A stretch of 37,175 nucleotides of DNA from JAUWBF01 sp043815125 (GCA_043815125.1 JBDRJH010000098.1:1-37175), one strand, 5' to 3'. Positions 24,056-34,528 are shown, counted from the stretch's first letter. Made by a program: numbers and translations. The notes: a model not told the origin generated them from the letters alone.

Positions 24056-24706
24056 GTGTTGAAGCTACATGTTTTGCCCTCCGGTCTGATCCAGACCAAC
24101 GCCTACCTGCTCACCTCCGCGGAGCGCGGCGAGGCGGTGTTGATCGACGCCCCGGGCGGCGTCTGGGCCAAGGTTGCCCCGATGCTCTCCGCGGAGGGCT
24201 GCAAGCTTACCCAGCTTTGGCTCACCCACGGACACTGGGATCACATGGAGGGCGGTGCCGAGGTCGTGCGCGCCAGCGGGGCCACGGTCGTCGCGCACCG
24301 GGACGATCAGGTGCTCATCGAAACCCCGCAGGTCATGGAGGAGCGGTTGGCCGGCATGATTGGCATGAGGCTCAAGCTCGAACCGGTCCTGGTCGACCGC
24401 TGGGTGGACGAGGGGCACCGCATCGAGGCACTCGGTCACGAGGTCGAGGTGCGCCACGTGCCGGGGCACTGTCCGGGTAACATCCTCTTTTATTTCCCTG
24501 GCCTCGGAGCCGCCTTCGTGGGCGACGCGCTCTTCGCCGGCAGCGTGGGCCGCACCGATCTGCCCGGCGGTGACACGCGGACCTTGCTCAATGCGATCCG
24601 CGACCGCATTTACTCCCTGCCCGACGCCACCACGGTCCACCCCGGCCACGGCGGCGCGACCACCGTCGGACGCGAAAAACAGACAAATCCCCACGTGCGC
24701 GCATGA
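24056..24706 (+). CDS. Metallo-beta-lactamase-fold hydrolase, glyoxalase II-like
   Basis: 216 residues. The metal-binding signature THGHWDH is at 57-63 (His 58, His 60, Asp 62, His 63), followed by PGHCPGN, the bridging Asp in FVGDALF, and the last His in VHPGHG. The small size and GSVGRTDLPGGD segment match the YcbL/glyoxalase II-like group that hydrolyses thioesters such as S-lactoylglutathione; the true substrate is unknown. The start is GTG at 24056, directly followed by an in-frame TTG. The stop overlaps the ribD start as ATGA, so the two are translationally coupled. Confidence 0.88.
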   Translation: MLKLHVLPSGLIQTNAYLLTSAERGEAVLIDAPGGVWAKVAPMLSAEGCKLTQLWLTHGHWDHMEGGAEVVRASGATVVAHRDDQVLIETPQVMEERLAGMIGMRLKLEPVLVDRWVDEGHRIEALGHEVEVRHVPGHCPGNILFYFPGLGAAFVGDALFAGSVGRTDLPGGDTRTLLNAIRDRIYSLPDATTVHPGHGGATTVGREKQTNPHVRA

Positions 24707-25878
24707 CCACTCTTTCCCCCGCCAGCGAAGAACACGATGTCTTCATGCGCCGAGCCATCGAGCTTGCGCGCCACGGCTGGGGGCGCACGCATCCCAATCC
24801 CTTGGTCGGAGCGGTCATCGTTGAGAGCGGTCAGATTGTCTCCGGCGGCTGGCACGCGCAGGACGGCGGTCCCCACGCCGAGCGCGTGGCTCTGGCCGCC
24901 CTGGGCCGCCCGCCCAAGCCCGGTGCCACCCTCTACGTCACCCTCGAGCCCTGCTCAACGCACGGTCGCACGGGGGCCTGCTGTGAACTCATCCAGTCGG
25001 CCGGCATCAAACGCGTCGTCATCGGCGCCACCGATCCCAACCCCGCCCACGCGGGCCGCGGCGTCGACGTGTTGCGCGCGGCCGGCGTCGAGGTGGTCGT
25101 CGGCGTCTGCGAGCGGGCCTGCCGGGATCTCAACCTCATCTTCAACCACTGGATCACCACCGGCGGTCCGCTGCTCGCCGGCAAGGTCGCCGTCACTCTC
25201 GACGGCAAGTCAGCCTGCCGCACCGGCGAGTCCAAGTGGATCACCGGCGAGGAGGCCCGCGCCGACGTGCACCACTGGCGCCGCTACTTCCCGGCCATCG
25301 CCGTCGGTGCCATGACCGTGCTCCGCGACAATCCCCGCCTCACCGCCCGCTCCCCCGACGGCGAGGAGTGGTGCCCGGTGCGCTTCGTTTTCGACGGCCT
25401 GCTGCGCACGGTCATCGACCGCCACCTGCCCGACCTCTACACCGACGCGTTTCACGAGCGCACCATCGTCGTCACCACGCCGCACGGCGGTCTCGGCTAC
25501 GTGCGCAAGCTCCGCGAGATGGGCGTGCAGGTTTGGGTGATCGAGTCCGGCAGCCAGCGCGTGCCCTTCCATGCCTTTCGTCAAAAATGCGCCGAGGAAC
25601 GCATCGCCGGCGTCTATTTCGAGGGCGGCTCGCAACTGCTGAGCGAGCTCATGCGCGCCCGCGAACTCGACTACCTCTTCAGCTACCGCGCCCCCATTCT
25701 CTTCGCCGACGACAAGGCCAAGGGCATGCTCAGCGGCCTGCGGCCCGACACCGTCGCCCACGCGGTGCGCCTCGAGGACACCCGCCACGAGGTCTTTGGC
25801 GACGACGCGCTCTTGCGCGGCCACATCGTCTATCCCGAAAAACTCCTGCTTGATGAAACTGTATTTAGCCTCCGGTAA
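24703..25878 (+). CDS. ribD: Bifunctional riboflavin biosynthesis protein RibD
   Basis: 391 residues. The N-terminal deaminase domain (about 10-155) has HPNPLVGAVIV (30-40), the zinc/proton-shuttle GPHAERVAL (56-64; His 58, Glu 60) and zinc cysteines in LEPCSTHGRTGACCE (Cys 84, Cys 93). The C-terminal reductase domain (about 160-385) has LAGKVAVTLDGK, VGAMTVLRDNPRLTAR and FEGGSQL. Together they convert the pyrimidine intermediate of riboflavin synthesis by deamination and side-chain reduction. Other rib genes are not in the window. Its 3' end overlaps rdgB by 26 bp and its 5' end overlaps the MBL-fold gene by 4 bp. Confidence 0.95.
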   Translation: MTTLSPASEEHDVFMRRAIELARHGWGRTHPNPLVGAVIVESGQIVSGGWHAQDGGPHAERVALAALGRPPKPGATLYVTLEPCSTHGRTGACCELIQSAGIKRVVIGATDPNPAHAGRGVDVLRAAGVEVVVGVCERACRDLNLIFNHWITTGGPLLAGKVAVTLDGKSACRTGESKWITGEEARADVHHWRRYFPAIAVGAMTVLRDNPRLTARSPDGEEWCPVRFVFDGLLRTVIDRHLPDLYTDAFHERTIVVTTPHGGLGYVRKLREMGVQVWVIESGSQRVPFHAFRQKCAEERIAGVYFEGGSQLLSELMRARELDYLFSYRAPILFADDKAKGMLSGLRPDTVAHAVRLEDTRHEVFGDDALLRGHIVYPEKLLLDETVFSLR

Positions 25879-26464
25879 CGCCCACAAGGCGCAGGAAATG
25901 GACACCCTCGCCCGCACCGGCGGGCTCGACCTGCAGATCGTCTCCGCCCGCGAGGTCGGCGGCATGCCGCCCGTGGCCGAGGACACCGGCACCTTCGCCG
26001 GCAACGCGACCAAGAAGGCCCGCGCGCTCAAGCAAAAACTGCCCGCCGACGCCTGGGTGCTCTCCGACGACAGCGGCATCTGCGTCGATGCGCTCGACGG
26101 CGCGCCCGGGGTCGAGTCCGCCTACTACGCGGGCAGCGACGGCGACGGCGCGGCCAACCTGCGCAAGCTCGTCGACGCCCTGCGCGGCGTGCCGGCTGAG
26201 CGCCGTGGCGCGCACTTCATGTGCGTGCTGGTGCTGCTCGGCCCCGGCGACGAGGAACATGTTTTTGTCGGTCGCTGCGACGGCCGCCTGCTCGACGAAC
26301 CGCGCGGCGGCGGCGGCTTCGGCTACGACCCGCTGTTTGTGCCCGACGGCGAGACCGCCAGCTACGCCGAGCTGGGCGAAGACGTGAAAAACCGCACCAG
26401 CCACCGCGCCCGCGCCTGGGCCGAGTTCGCCGCCTGGTGGTCCGCCCGCGGACAACGCGTTTGA
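25853..26464 (+). CDS. rdgB: dITP/XTP pyrophosphatase, RdgB/HAM1 family
   Basis: 203 residues. It hydrolyses non-canonical purine nucleoside triphosphates (ITP, XTP) to monophosphates, keeping them out of DNA and RNA. Family motifs: LASGNAHKAQE at 5-15 (the SGNxxK phosphate site), LSDDSGICVDALDGAPG (metal-binding Asp pair), GGFGYDPLFVP and SHRARA near the end. The ATG at 25853 begins MKLYLASGN, the expected N-terminus, inside the ribD gene; an upstream start at 25796 would add an unrelated tail. Third gene of the MBL-ribD-rdgB unit. Confidence 0.94.
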   Translation: MKLYLASGNAHKAQEMDTLARTGGLDLQIVSAREVGGMPPVAEDTGTFAGNATKKARALKQKLPADAWVLSDDSGICVDALDGAPGVESAYYAGSDGDGAANLRKLVDALRGVPAERRGAHFMCVLVLLGPGDEEHVFVGRCDGRLLDEPRGGGGFGYDPLFVPDGETASYAELGEDVKNRTSHRARAWAEFAAWWSARGQRV

Positions 26465-26565
26465 ACGGGTTCGTCGCGAACGACGCGTAGCAACCGCGAC
26501 GCCTGTTTGACGTCAGACCTTGGAATACGCATGACCCCGGCGTTTCGGCATCCTTGTGGCAATGC

Positions 26566-27255
26566 CTACGGGACCGCGTCGACGGCGGTCAGAAAACCGC
26601 TGAACAATCCTTGCACGCGTTCAACGTCGCCGGCCGGGCCCGTCAGCACGAAGAGCGCCGTGCCCTCGGGCAACGCCATCGCGGCGTGCAACGAGCGGAG
26701 CGCCTCGCCGCGCGCCCCGGCCGACTCGATCAGGGCGAGCCGGGTGCGGCCGCCGAGCAGGCGGAGCATCTGGGGATTGGCATCGGAGTCGTCTGAGGCC
26801 AGCAGGATTGAGCGGGCCTGCGGCGCCTGGGCGGCGAGGCCGGCGAGGTAGGCGTTCCAGGTGGCCGCGCCGAGTCCGCCCAGCGGTCCCCCGCCGGGCA
26901 GCAGCGCGACGCGCAGGGTCACCGCGGGCAGGCCCGGCGCGGAGCCGTGGATGTCACCGGTGCCGGCGGTGTGCTGGATCGACCAGGCGCTGAAGATCTC
27001 CCAGGGCAGCCGGAGGCGGAACGGGCCGGCTTCGAGGATGCGGTAGGAAATGGGCATCCCGTCAAAGGGGTAGGTTTGCTGTCGGATCGACACCGGGGGC
27101 AGGGCCCTGGGCGCAGGCAGGCGCAACACCTGTCCGGCCTCGGCGGTCAGAACGACGGCCGTCTCCAATGGGTCCGCGTGCAGGGGCAGGGGGGCGGCGC
27201 GGGTGGACGCGGCGAGCGTGAGGATCGACAACAACAGCAGGGGTTTGACGGACAT
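26566..27255 (-). CDS. Exported protein of unknown function at the end of the prepilin operon
   Basis: 229 residues. MSVKPLLLLSILTLAASTRAA is a Sec signal peptide (cleavage after about residue 20). The rest is soluble, rich in Leu, Pro, Gly and Ala, with LLGGRTRLALIESAGARGEA and ALFVLTGPAGDVERVQGLF resembling alternating strands and helices. I recognise no family. It starts 15 bp after the PilX-like gene on the same strand, so it is probably co-transcribed with the three prepilin-like genes and may act outside the membrane with them. The convergent rdgB gene ends 101 bp away. Confidence 0.68.
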   Translation of the reverse strand: MSVKPLLLLSILTLAASTRAAPLPLHADPLETAVVLTAEAGQVLRLPAPRALPPVSIRQQTYPFDGMPISYRILEAGPFRLRLPWEIFSAWSIQHTAGTGDIHGSAPGLPAVTLRVALLPGGGPLGGLGAATWNAYLAGLAAQAPQARSILLASDDSDANPQMLRLLGGRTRLALIESAGARGEALRSLHAAMALPEGTALFVLTGPAGDVERVQGLFSGFLTAVDAVP

Positions 27256-27270
27256 GGAAAGTGGACGGAC

Positions 27271-29520
27271 TCAGGGGGCGGCCGGGGCCACCATCGGGGT
27301 GAAGTCGAGGTCGGCGTTGGCGAGCAGGGTGTCGTATTCGGGCTTGGTGATATCGCGGTAGTCGAGCCGGCGGTAGGTGCGCACGATGGGCGTGCCGGGC
27401 GGGTATTGGCCGTTGCCGAACATGGAGTTGAAGCCCCACTCGCGATTGGGCGCGCCATACTTGGCGGCGGACCACTTGCCGCGGGCGATCTCGCTTTCGA
27501 AGAGGGCGACGATGGAGCCGCGGTAGCGCAGGCTGCGGCCACCCCAGTTCTCGTGGAAGCGCGGGTAGTTTTCCACGCCTCCGGAGTAGTCGGAGTTGTT
27601 GTTACTGGAGCTGGAGACGATGCCGGTGAGAAAGGCGGCGGAGACCTCGGTGTGGGCGGCGTTGGGGCGGGAGGTGGAGCTGCTGGTGGCGTCGCCGGCG
27701 GGTTTGCCGGAGCCGTCGATCCAGGCGTTGGAGAGCACGTTGATGGCGTCGGCCACGATGGCGGCGGGGGCCTCGTCGCCGCCTTCGGGCTGGGTCATTG
27801 AGCCGGTGTTGAGGTTGCCGTCGGCGTTGAAGTTGCCGGCGACGTAGACCGGGGCGTTGGTGGCGAGGGTGAGCCCCTCGGGCAGCGAGCTGTCGGCGGG
27901 GTCGACGGCGCTGCGGTCGGGGATCTTGGTGCCGTTGAGCAGGCGCACGGCGGTGCGGCTGCCGCTGCCGGTGCCCATGCCGCCGATGTCGCTGGTGGCG
28001 GAGTAGCCGGAGGAGGGCGCGACGACGTCGACATAGACGAGGCCGTTCCAGGTGTCGTCGATGTCGATGTCGTTGAAGGTTTCCACGGTTTCGGTGACCT
28101 CGCGGGTGCGGGTCCGTCCGCGACGGTCCACATAGGTTTCGGTGGTGGTCGTGGTGGTGACGGTCTTGGTTTGCAGGACATCGACATCGCCGTCGCCGTT
28201 GGTGTCGGTCTCGTTGATGGCTTCGCGGAGGGCGCCGACGTCGACGTCGACGATGTTGACCCAGCGTCCCTCGCGGTGGTCGTAGAGGCGGCGGTTGCTC
28301 TGGACCATGCCGGAGGGGGGGATGACCACTTTGTCGGGGTTGGCGGCGAGCCAGGCCGAGCCGCCCGTCTTGTAGCTGCCGGCGTCTTCGGGGCTGGTGA
28401 ACAGGTGGGTGTCGCCGTCCGCGTCGACCACGACGTAGAGGCCGGCCTTGTTGGAGAATTTTTGGGATTCGATGCTGGCGTCGGCCCCGGCGCCGAAGTC
28501 GGGGGCCTCGATGAGGTCGTGGGCTTGCGCGCCGGTGATGACGCCGGGGGGGCTTTGCTCGGTGACGCCGTGGCTGGAGTCCTGCACGTAGCCGTTCCAG
28601 ATCTGCGAGGCGAGGTCGCGGAAATTGAGGTCGGAGTCGCGATTTTGGATGTTGGAGTCGATGTAGGTGCCGACGGAGGAGCCGTTGATGGTGGGGTTGT
28701 TGGCGGTGACCAGGTCGTTGGTGCCGTCGTTGTTGTCGTCGATGCCGGTGGTGAAGCTGATCCGGCGTCCGCTGGGGCGGCCCGAGGTGTAAGCGCCCAC
28801 GCTGAGCTTGCCGGCGGTGGTGTAGGTGCCGAGGAAGCTGAGGGTGTTTTGCTCGGTGAGGTAGGAGTCCTTGTTGGAGTGGACGGGCCCGGCGATGGTC
28901 ATCGAGGGGCTGGGGTGAAACTCCATGGTGAGGTTGTAGAAGATGGCGTAGTTGAAGAGGGCGGCGTCGCGGATCTCGATCGACTGGGTGCCGTGGCTGG
29001 TGGAGGAGCGTCCGTTGCCGTCGGTGGCGGTCGCGGCGGAGAGGAAGCGCACGGTGCGGCTGGTGACCCACTGGCCGCGGAGCGGGTCGTAGTCGTTGGC
29101 GGGGTTGAGCGGGTCGATGTAGCGCTTGGTGGCCGAGCTGATGAGGCTGGCGTGCAGTGAGGACGAGGCGGGGGTGACGTAGTTATACTCGCCGGCGCCG
29201 CTGGCGTAGAGCACGGAGGCGCGGGTGGTGTGAACGAGGGTGGGGGAGGTTTCGAACTCGGTGCTGGAGAAGTTGAAGTTGTTGTTGAGCCGGTTGCTGA
29301 CCTCTGAGGCGGCGTATTCCAGGATGCCCTCGGCGGCGTTTTTGGCCTGGAAGCGCAGCTGGGTGAGGCGGTTGATCTTGCGCTCGGTGAGACCGTAGGC
29401 GAGCAGGCTGGCGGCGATGACCAGCAGGATGGTGGTGCTGATGACCACCACCAGTATGACTGATCCGCGGGAGGAATAAGAGCGGGGGGGGTTCATGGCG
29501 GGCGGTGGGATGGTGGACAT
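27271..29520 (-). CDS. Large PilX-like prepilin/type IV pilus assembly protein
   Basis: 749 residues from the ATG at 29520. The N-terminus has SYSSRGSVILVVVISTTILL: Gly 19 followed by a hydrophobic helix, with no Glu at +5, as in PilX/GspK-like minor pilins. The bulk is an extracellular region far larger than a normal minor pilin, rich in Ser, Thr, Asn and Asp. Asp-rich, possibly calcium-binding loops occur near residues 257 (DDNNDGTND) and 437-448 (DTNGDGDVDV), and a charged Thr/Arg stretch follows (TTTTTTETYVDRRGRTRTRE). The ATG shares one base with the stop of the upstream PilW-like gene (TGATG); a second ATG at 29496 is also possible. Likely role: pilus tip or adhesin-like minor pilin, by inference. 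Confidence 0.72.
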   Translation of the reverse strand: MSTIPPPAMNPPRSYSSRGSVILVVVISTTILLVIAASLLAYGLTERKINRLTQLRFQAKNAAEGILEYAASEVSNRLNNNFNFSSTEFETSPTLVHTTRASVLYASGAGEYNYVTPASSSLHASLISSATKRYIDPLNPANDYDPLRGQWVTSRTVRFLSAATATDGNGRSSTSHGTQSIEIRDAALFNYAIFYNLTMEFHPSPSMTIAGPVHSNKDSYLTEQNTLSFLGTYTTAGKLSVGAYTSGRPSGRRISFTTGIDDNNDGTNDLVTANNPTINGSSVGTYIDSNIQNRDSDLNFRDLASQIWNGYVQDSSHGVTEQSPPGVITGAQAHDLIEAPDFGAGADASIESQKFSNKAGLYVVVDADGDTHLFTSPEDAGSYKTGGSAWLAANPDKVVIPPSGMVQSNRRLYDHREGRWVNIVDVDVGALREAINETDTNGDGDVDVLQTKTVTTTTTTETYVDRRGRTRTREVTETVETFNDIDIDDTWNGLVYVDVVAPSSGYSATSDIGGMGTGSGSRTAVRLLNGTKIPDRSAVDPADSSLPEGLTLATNAPVYVAGNFNADGNLNTGSMTQPEGGDEAPAAIVADAINVLSNAWIDGSGKPAGDATSSSTSRPNAAHTEVSAAFLTGIVSSSSNNNSDYSGGVENYPRFHENWGGRSLRYRGSIVALFESEIARGKWSAAKYGAPNREWGFNSMFGNGQYPPGTPIVRTYRRLDYRDITKPEYDTLLANADLDFTPMVAPAAP

Positions 29521-30338
29521 CAACCGCGAGGGGTGATGGTGAAGTTGTAGGTATTGGTCACGCGCTTGGCCTGGTTGCCGTGGAGGATGCGCAGACGCAC
29601 GAGGATGCTGCGGTTCTGGAAGTTCTCGTATTGGTAGCCGTCGGCGGTGAGGCCGCCGACGTCCTTGACGAGAAGTTTGAAGCGCGAGTCGGTGGCCCAG
29701 GCCGAGGTGGCGGGCGGGAGCAGCGACTCGATGGTGACGGCGCTGTCGAGGGTGGCCGGCAGGGTGATGCCCCAGGGCGTGTTCCAAGTGGCACCGGCGC
29801 CCTTGTAGTCGTCGGTGTCGAAGGAGTAGACGGTGTTCTCGCCGGCGAGGCGGTTGTTGGGCGCGTGCCAGTAGGCGACGACACGGCTGACCTCGAGGCC
29901 GGTGATCACGGGCTCGTTGCCGGCGATGTTGTCGTAGAATCGGGAGTCGTAGTAGGGATCGTTGTAGTAGACGAAGACCAGGAAGTCCCCCTGCTCGCCG
30001 GACTGGCGCCGGTCGTTGGCATTGACGGTGCCGTTGCCGCTGGCGTCGCGGGTGACGGTGCGTCCGTCCGCCCGGGTCCAGGCGTGAAAGCTCTGGTAAA
30101 GGACGAAATAGTTGGACTCGCGGGCGTTCTCGACGAGGTCGCTGGTGTAGGTGCGGATGTCGGAGTTGATGAGAAGCTTTTGCTCGCCGACGAAGAGGAT
30201 CTTCAGGTTGGTGATCAGGAAGGGCAGTGCGCCGGCCAGCACCAGGCCCACCAGCGTCGTGGTGACCAGCAGCTCGGTCAGGGTGAAACCGCGGCGCGGG
30301 CGGCGGCGATTCCCGGCGTATTCAGTAAGTGGGGACAT
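29520..30338 (-). CDS. PilW-like prepilin (type IV/type II pseudopilin)
   Basis: 272 residues. The prepilin site is RRRPRRGFTLTELLV: cleavage between Gly 17 and Phe 18, Glu at +5 (Glu 22), followed by a hydrophobic helix to about residue 40. These features give substrate status for prepilin peptidase. The C-terminal domain (about 45-272) is beta-rich with many aromatic residues (DFLVFVYYNDPYYDSRFYDN). PilW-like proteins sit with PilV and PilX in the minor pilin complex that primes assembly. The ATG at 30338 overlaps the end of the PilV-like gene by 17 bp; a longer in-frame start at 30398 lies deeper in that gene and is less likely. Confidence 0.82.
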   Translation of the reverse strand: MSPLTEYAGNRRRPRRGFTLTELLVTTTLVGLVLAGALPFLITNLKILFVGEQKLLINSDIRTYTSDLVENARESNYFVLYQSFHAWTRADGRTVTRDASGNGTVNANDRRQSGEQGDFLVFVYYNDPYYDSRFYDNIAGNEPVITGLEVSRVVAYWHAPNNRLAGENTVYSFDTDDYKGAGATWNTPWGITLPATLDSAVTIESLLPPATSAWATDSRFKLLVKDVGGLTADGYQYENFQNRSILVRLRILHGNQAKRVTNTYNFTITPRG

Positions 30339-30858
30339 TGGAGCGGACGGTGCGAAGGCTGCCGTTGTGGCGTTGTTGGAGGCCGAAGTTGTAGGCAACC
30401 TCGTAGTAGAGGACGATCTCGACGCCGTCGGCCCGGTTGGCGGTCACGCTGCGAAGGCTGGTCAGCACGGGTCGGAAGCGAAAGATCATCGGCTGGATGG
30501 CCCGGCCGCTCGCGTCCTCGTCGAGCATGATGGTTTCCTCGGCCCAGTCGCCGTTGTTCATCGGGGTGCCGTCCGCCGCGCCAAGGGGCAGGCCGGAGCT
30601 GTCGATCAGCGTGATGGCGACGGTCGCGTCGGTGGAGGCGGACAGCAGGGTGGCGTATTCGATGCTGCGGATTTGCTCAAGGTAGGCCTGACCGACGGTG
30701 AGGGCGGTGTTTTGGTAGACGGTCTCCTCGGCGGTGGAGCGGATGACGAGGGTCGTCGCGAGTATGCCCCCGGCCAGCAGGGCGAACAGTCCGGCCGCGA
30801 TGACCACCTCGACCAATGAATAGCCGGCACTGCGGGGAAGTGGACGGGGGTTGCACAT
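30322..30858 (-). CDS. PilV-like prepilin
   Basis: 178 residues. The N-terminus reads MCNPRPLPRSAGYSLVEVVI, with cleavage expected between Gly 12 and Tyr 13 and Glu 17 at +5, followed by a helix (about 18-40) with AGLFALLAGGIL. After it comes TVGQAYLEQIRSIEY, usual in PilV-type proteins (the helix continuing into the head). First gene of the prepilin operon. The 108-bp gap before it, downstream of the response regulator gene, carries a perfect palindrome. No Shine-Dalgarno sequence precedes the ATG. Confidence 0.82.
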   Translation of the reverse strand: MCNPRPLPRSAGYSLVEVVIAAGLFALLAGGILATTLVIRSTAEETVYQNTALTVGQAYLEQIRSIEYATLLSASTDATVAITLIDSSGLPLGAADGTPMNNGDWAEETIMLDEDASGRAIQPMIFRFRPVLTSLRSVTANRADGVEIVLYYEVAYNFGLQQRHNGSLRTVRSNVPTY

Positions 30859-30925
30859 GTCGCCAACATTACGCGAAATGCGGAAATGCGGAAAGGGGTG
30901 TTGGTCTGCCGCATTGGTCCCCGGG

Positions 30926-30947
30926 CGGCGGGACCATGGTCCCGCCG
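30926..30947. repeat. Perfect 22-bp palindrome between response regulator and pilV-like genes
   Basis: The half-site is CGGCGGGACCA; the second half is its exact reverse complement, with the axis between 30936 and 30937. It lies 20 bp after the stop of the response regulator gene and 68 bp before the prepilin start. It could be a transcription factor operator, a REP-type unit or the stem of a terminator; no T-run follows. Confidence 0.6.
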
Positions 30948-30966
30948 GAGTCGCCCCGCGGGCGGT

Positions 30967-31629
30967 TCACGGCCGCATCTGGTCGCCGAAGTTCTGCACG
31001 TAGAACGCGGCTGCCTGCGAGCGGCGGTTGATGCCGAGTTTTTCAAACAGGACGGTGAGCTGGTTCTTGATGGTTTTTTCCGCAAGACCGAGCTCGGTGC
31101 CGATCTCCTTGTTGGTTTTGCCGTCGGCGAGCAGCGCGAGCATCTTGCGATCCTGAAGGGTGAGGTGGTCGAGGGCGGAGCGGGCCTGCCGACCCTGCGC
31201 GCGCATTCGGCTGAGGACCTGCGCGGTGATGACGGGGTCGAGCACGGACTTGCCGCCGGCCACGTCGCGCACGGCCTGGATGAGGGCGTCGCCGTGGACT
31301 TCCTTGAGAAAATAGCCGTGCGAGCCGGCGCGGATGGCCTCGTCGACATGGTCCTCGTCGGAGACCGAGGTGAGCGTGAGGATGCGTGTGCCGGGCAGGC
31401 GGCGCAGGATCTCGCGGCAGGCGTCGAAGCCGGTTCCATCCGGCAGGCGCAGATCGAGCATGACGAGGTCGGGCTTGAGCTTTTCGGCCACGCTCACGGC
31501 GTCGGCGACGGTGCCGGCCTCGCCGACGACCGCGATGCCGTCGGCCGCCTCAAGCAGGGTGGCCAGTCCCAGGCGGACAAGTTCGCTGTCGTCGACGATG
31601 ATCAGGCGGATGGATTTGGGATCGCTCAT
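30967..31629 (-). CDS. Response regulator, NarL/FixJ family (LuxR-type HTH)
   Basis: 220 residues. The receiver domain (about 8-125) has the acidic pair at 13-14 (IVDDSE), the phosphorylated Asp 59 in VMLDLRLPDG, the switch Thr in LTLTSVS and Lys 109 in YFLKE. The C-terminal HTH (about 150-205) reads LTLQDRKMLALLADGKTNKE and IGTELGLAEKTIKNQLTVLF, the LuxR/NarL signature. Its start overlaps the stop of the kinase gene upstream by 4 bp, giving a co-translated two-component pair. It lies just upstream of the prepilin operon and could control it through the palindrome between them; this is inference. Confidence 0.93.
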   Translation of the reverse strand: MSDPKSIRLIIVDDSELVRLGLATLLEAADGIAVVGEAGTVADAVSVAEKLKPDLVMLDLRLPDGTGFDACREILRRLPGTRILTLTSVSDEDHVDEAIRAGSHGYFLKEVHGDALIQAVRDVAGGKSVLDPVITAQVLSRMRAQGRQARSALDHLTLQDRKMLALLADGKTNKEIGTELGLAEKTIKNQLTVLFEKLGINRRSQAAAFYVQNFGDQMRP

Positions 31630-32849
31630 GTCGATAGGGTCGGGTCGTTGGGAAAGGTGATGATGATCCGCGTGCCGGAGTCGGGCGCGCTGTCGACGCG
31701 CAATTCGCCCCGGATGGCCTCGGCACGGGCGAACAGGTTGTTCAGTCCGTGACCGCGACGTTTGAGTTTTTCGAGATCAAAACCATGGCCGTCGTCCCGG
31801 ATGGCCAGGCAGAGTCGCTCGCCGTCGGTCTCGAGGCGGATCTCGATCCGGGAGGCTTCGCCGTGTCGGAGCGCGTTGCTGACGGCCGCGCGCACCATTT
31901 GCAGCAGCTCCGTTTGCATCTCCGGCGGTATGCGCGAGGCGATCTCCTCCGGCACGCGCACGTCGAGTTCGGCGGACCGGCCGGCGTCGATCAGATTGAG
32001 GATGGCCTCGATGGCGGACTTGAAGTTGCCCCGCCGCACCTGCGCGGGGGCGAGGCTTTCGATCTCGTGGCGGACTTCCTGGATCGCGGTGTTGAGGGTG
32101 CCGATGCAGCGCTCGATCAGGGCGGTGGCCCTGGCGGGATCGACGGCGACCTGCTTGCGGGCGCCTTCAAGCGCGAGGCCCGTGGCGTAAAGGGTCTGGA
32201 TGAGGCCGTCGTGCAGGTCACGGCCAAGGCGGATCTTTTCCTCAAGGCTGCGGTTCAGGAGAACCTGCTGGAGGTGCAGCGTCTCCTCGCTGTGGTGGCG
32301 GGCCTGGCGTTCCTGCGCGAGCGCCTCGGCTTGGGAAACGGTGGTGCGGGCGAGGTGTTCGACATTGCCCATCTCGTCGCGCAGCTCCCTTTGGTGGCGC
32401 TCGTCATGGGTCACGCGCCGGGCCGGCACCAGGGCGATCAACACCAGCGAAAAAAATGCCGTTCCAAGCAGCCACAGATAACTCTGCTGCAACAACGCGT
32501 GGCGTGTTTCCAGCGCCAGTCCCCCGGCCGGTGCGAAGGCGACGCGCAGCACCGGCTCGCTTTCGACGATTGCAACGATCTCGCCGGTGCCGCCGGTCTC
32601 GCCGTCCGCCAGTGGCCGGAGCTTTCCACCGAGCAGGTGTCCGCCGTCGCGCCAGTCCTGCTCCTGCCAGCTGGCCATGGGTTTGGCGGACGACTCCGCC
32701 AGGTGTCGCAGCCGGGTTTGCCAACCGGAGAGTTCCTCCACCGCGGCCGGGCGGCTTTGTTGATGGACCCACAGTTGGGAAAACGCCGCCATGCCCCCCA
32801 GTATCAACAGGGCCAGAGCCAGCAACAGGGGCCTTAGTGCGTTACTCAT
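31626..32849 (-). CDS. Sensor histidine kinase, HisKA_3 (NarX/DegS-like) family
   Basis: 407 residues from the ATG at 32849. Layout: membrane helix 1 (about 7-24), a periplasmic sensor region of about 95 residues with many Trp and Gly (SGWQTRLRHLAESSAK), membrane helix 2 (about 123-142), a coiled-coil linker (about 150-205), the HisKA_3 box LGRDLHDGLIQTLYATG with His 213 as phosphoacceptor, and the ATPase domain with VSNALRHGEA, DDGHGFD and RRGHGLNNLFARAE. It should phosphorylate the response regulator encoded next to it. The ligand is unknown. The longer in-frame start at 32984 overlaps metG and is rejected. The gene is divergent from metG (133-bp gap). Confidence 0.92.
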   Translation of the reverse strand: MSNALRPLLLALALLILGGMAAFSQLWVHQQSRPAAVEELSGWQTRLRHLAESSAKPMASWQEQDWRDGGHLLGGKLRPLADGETGGTGEIVAIVESEPVLRVAFAPAGGLALETRHALLQQSYLWLLGTAFFSLVLIALVPARRVTHDERHQRELRDEMGNVEHLARTTVSQAEALAQERQARHHSEETLHLQQVLLNRSLEEKIRLGRDLHDGLIQTLYATGLALEGARKQVAVDPARATALIERCIGTLNTAIQEVRHEIESLAPAQVRRGNFKSAIEAILNLIDAGRSAELDVRVPEEIASRIPPEMQTELLQMVRAAVSNALRHGEASRIEIRLETDGERLCLAIRDDGHGFDLEKLKRRGHGLNNLFARAEAIRGELRVDSAPDSGTRIIITFPNDPTLST

Positions 32850-32982
32850 GGGCGTGATGCGAAAAGCTGCGCCGACGCCACCCGCTGGCAACGCCAAACC
32901 CCCGGCCCGCGACCGCCGGCGAGCACCTCGCAAAACCTTTCGACATTTGGCGTGCCCGCGGTTCTTTTGACCCGCTACGTCC

Positions 32983-34524
<1,542 letters not shown>

Positions 34525-34528
34525 GCAA

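Noticed and set aside
26465..26565. Terminator between rdgB and the 26566 gene (GTTCG/CGAAC hairpin near 26469-26481)
   Set aside because: The stem is 5 bp with a 3-nt loop and no T-run on either strand.
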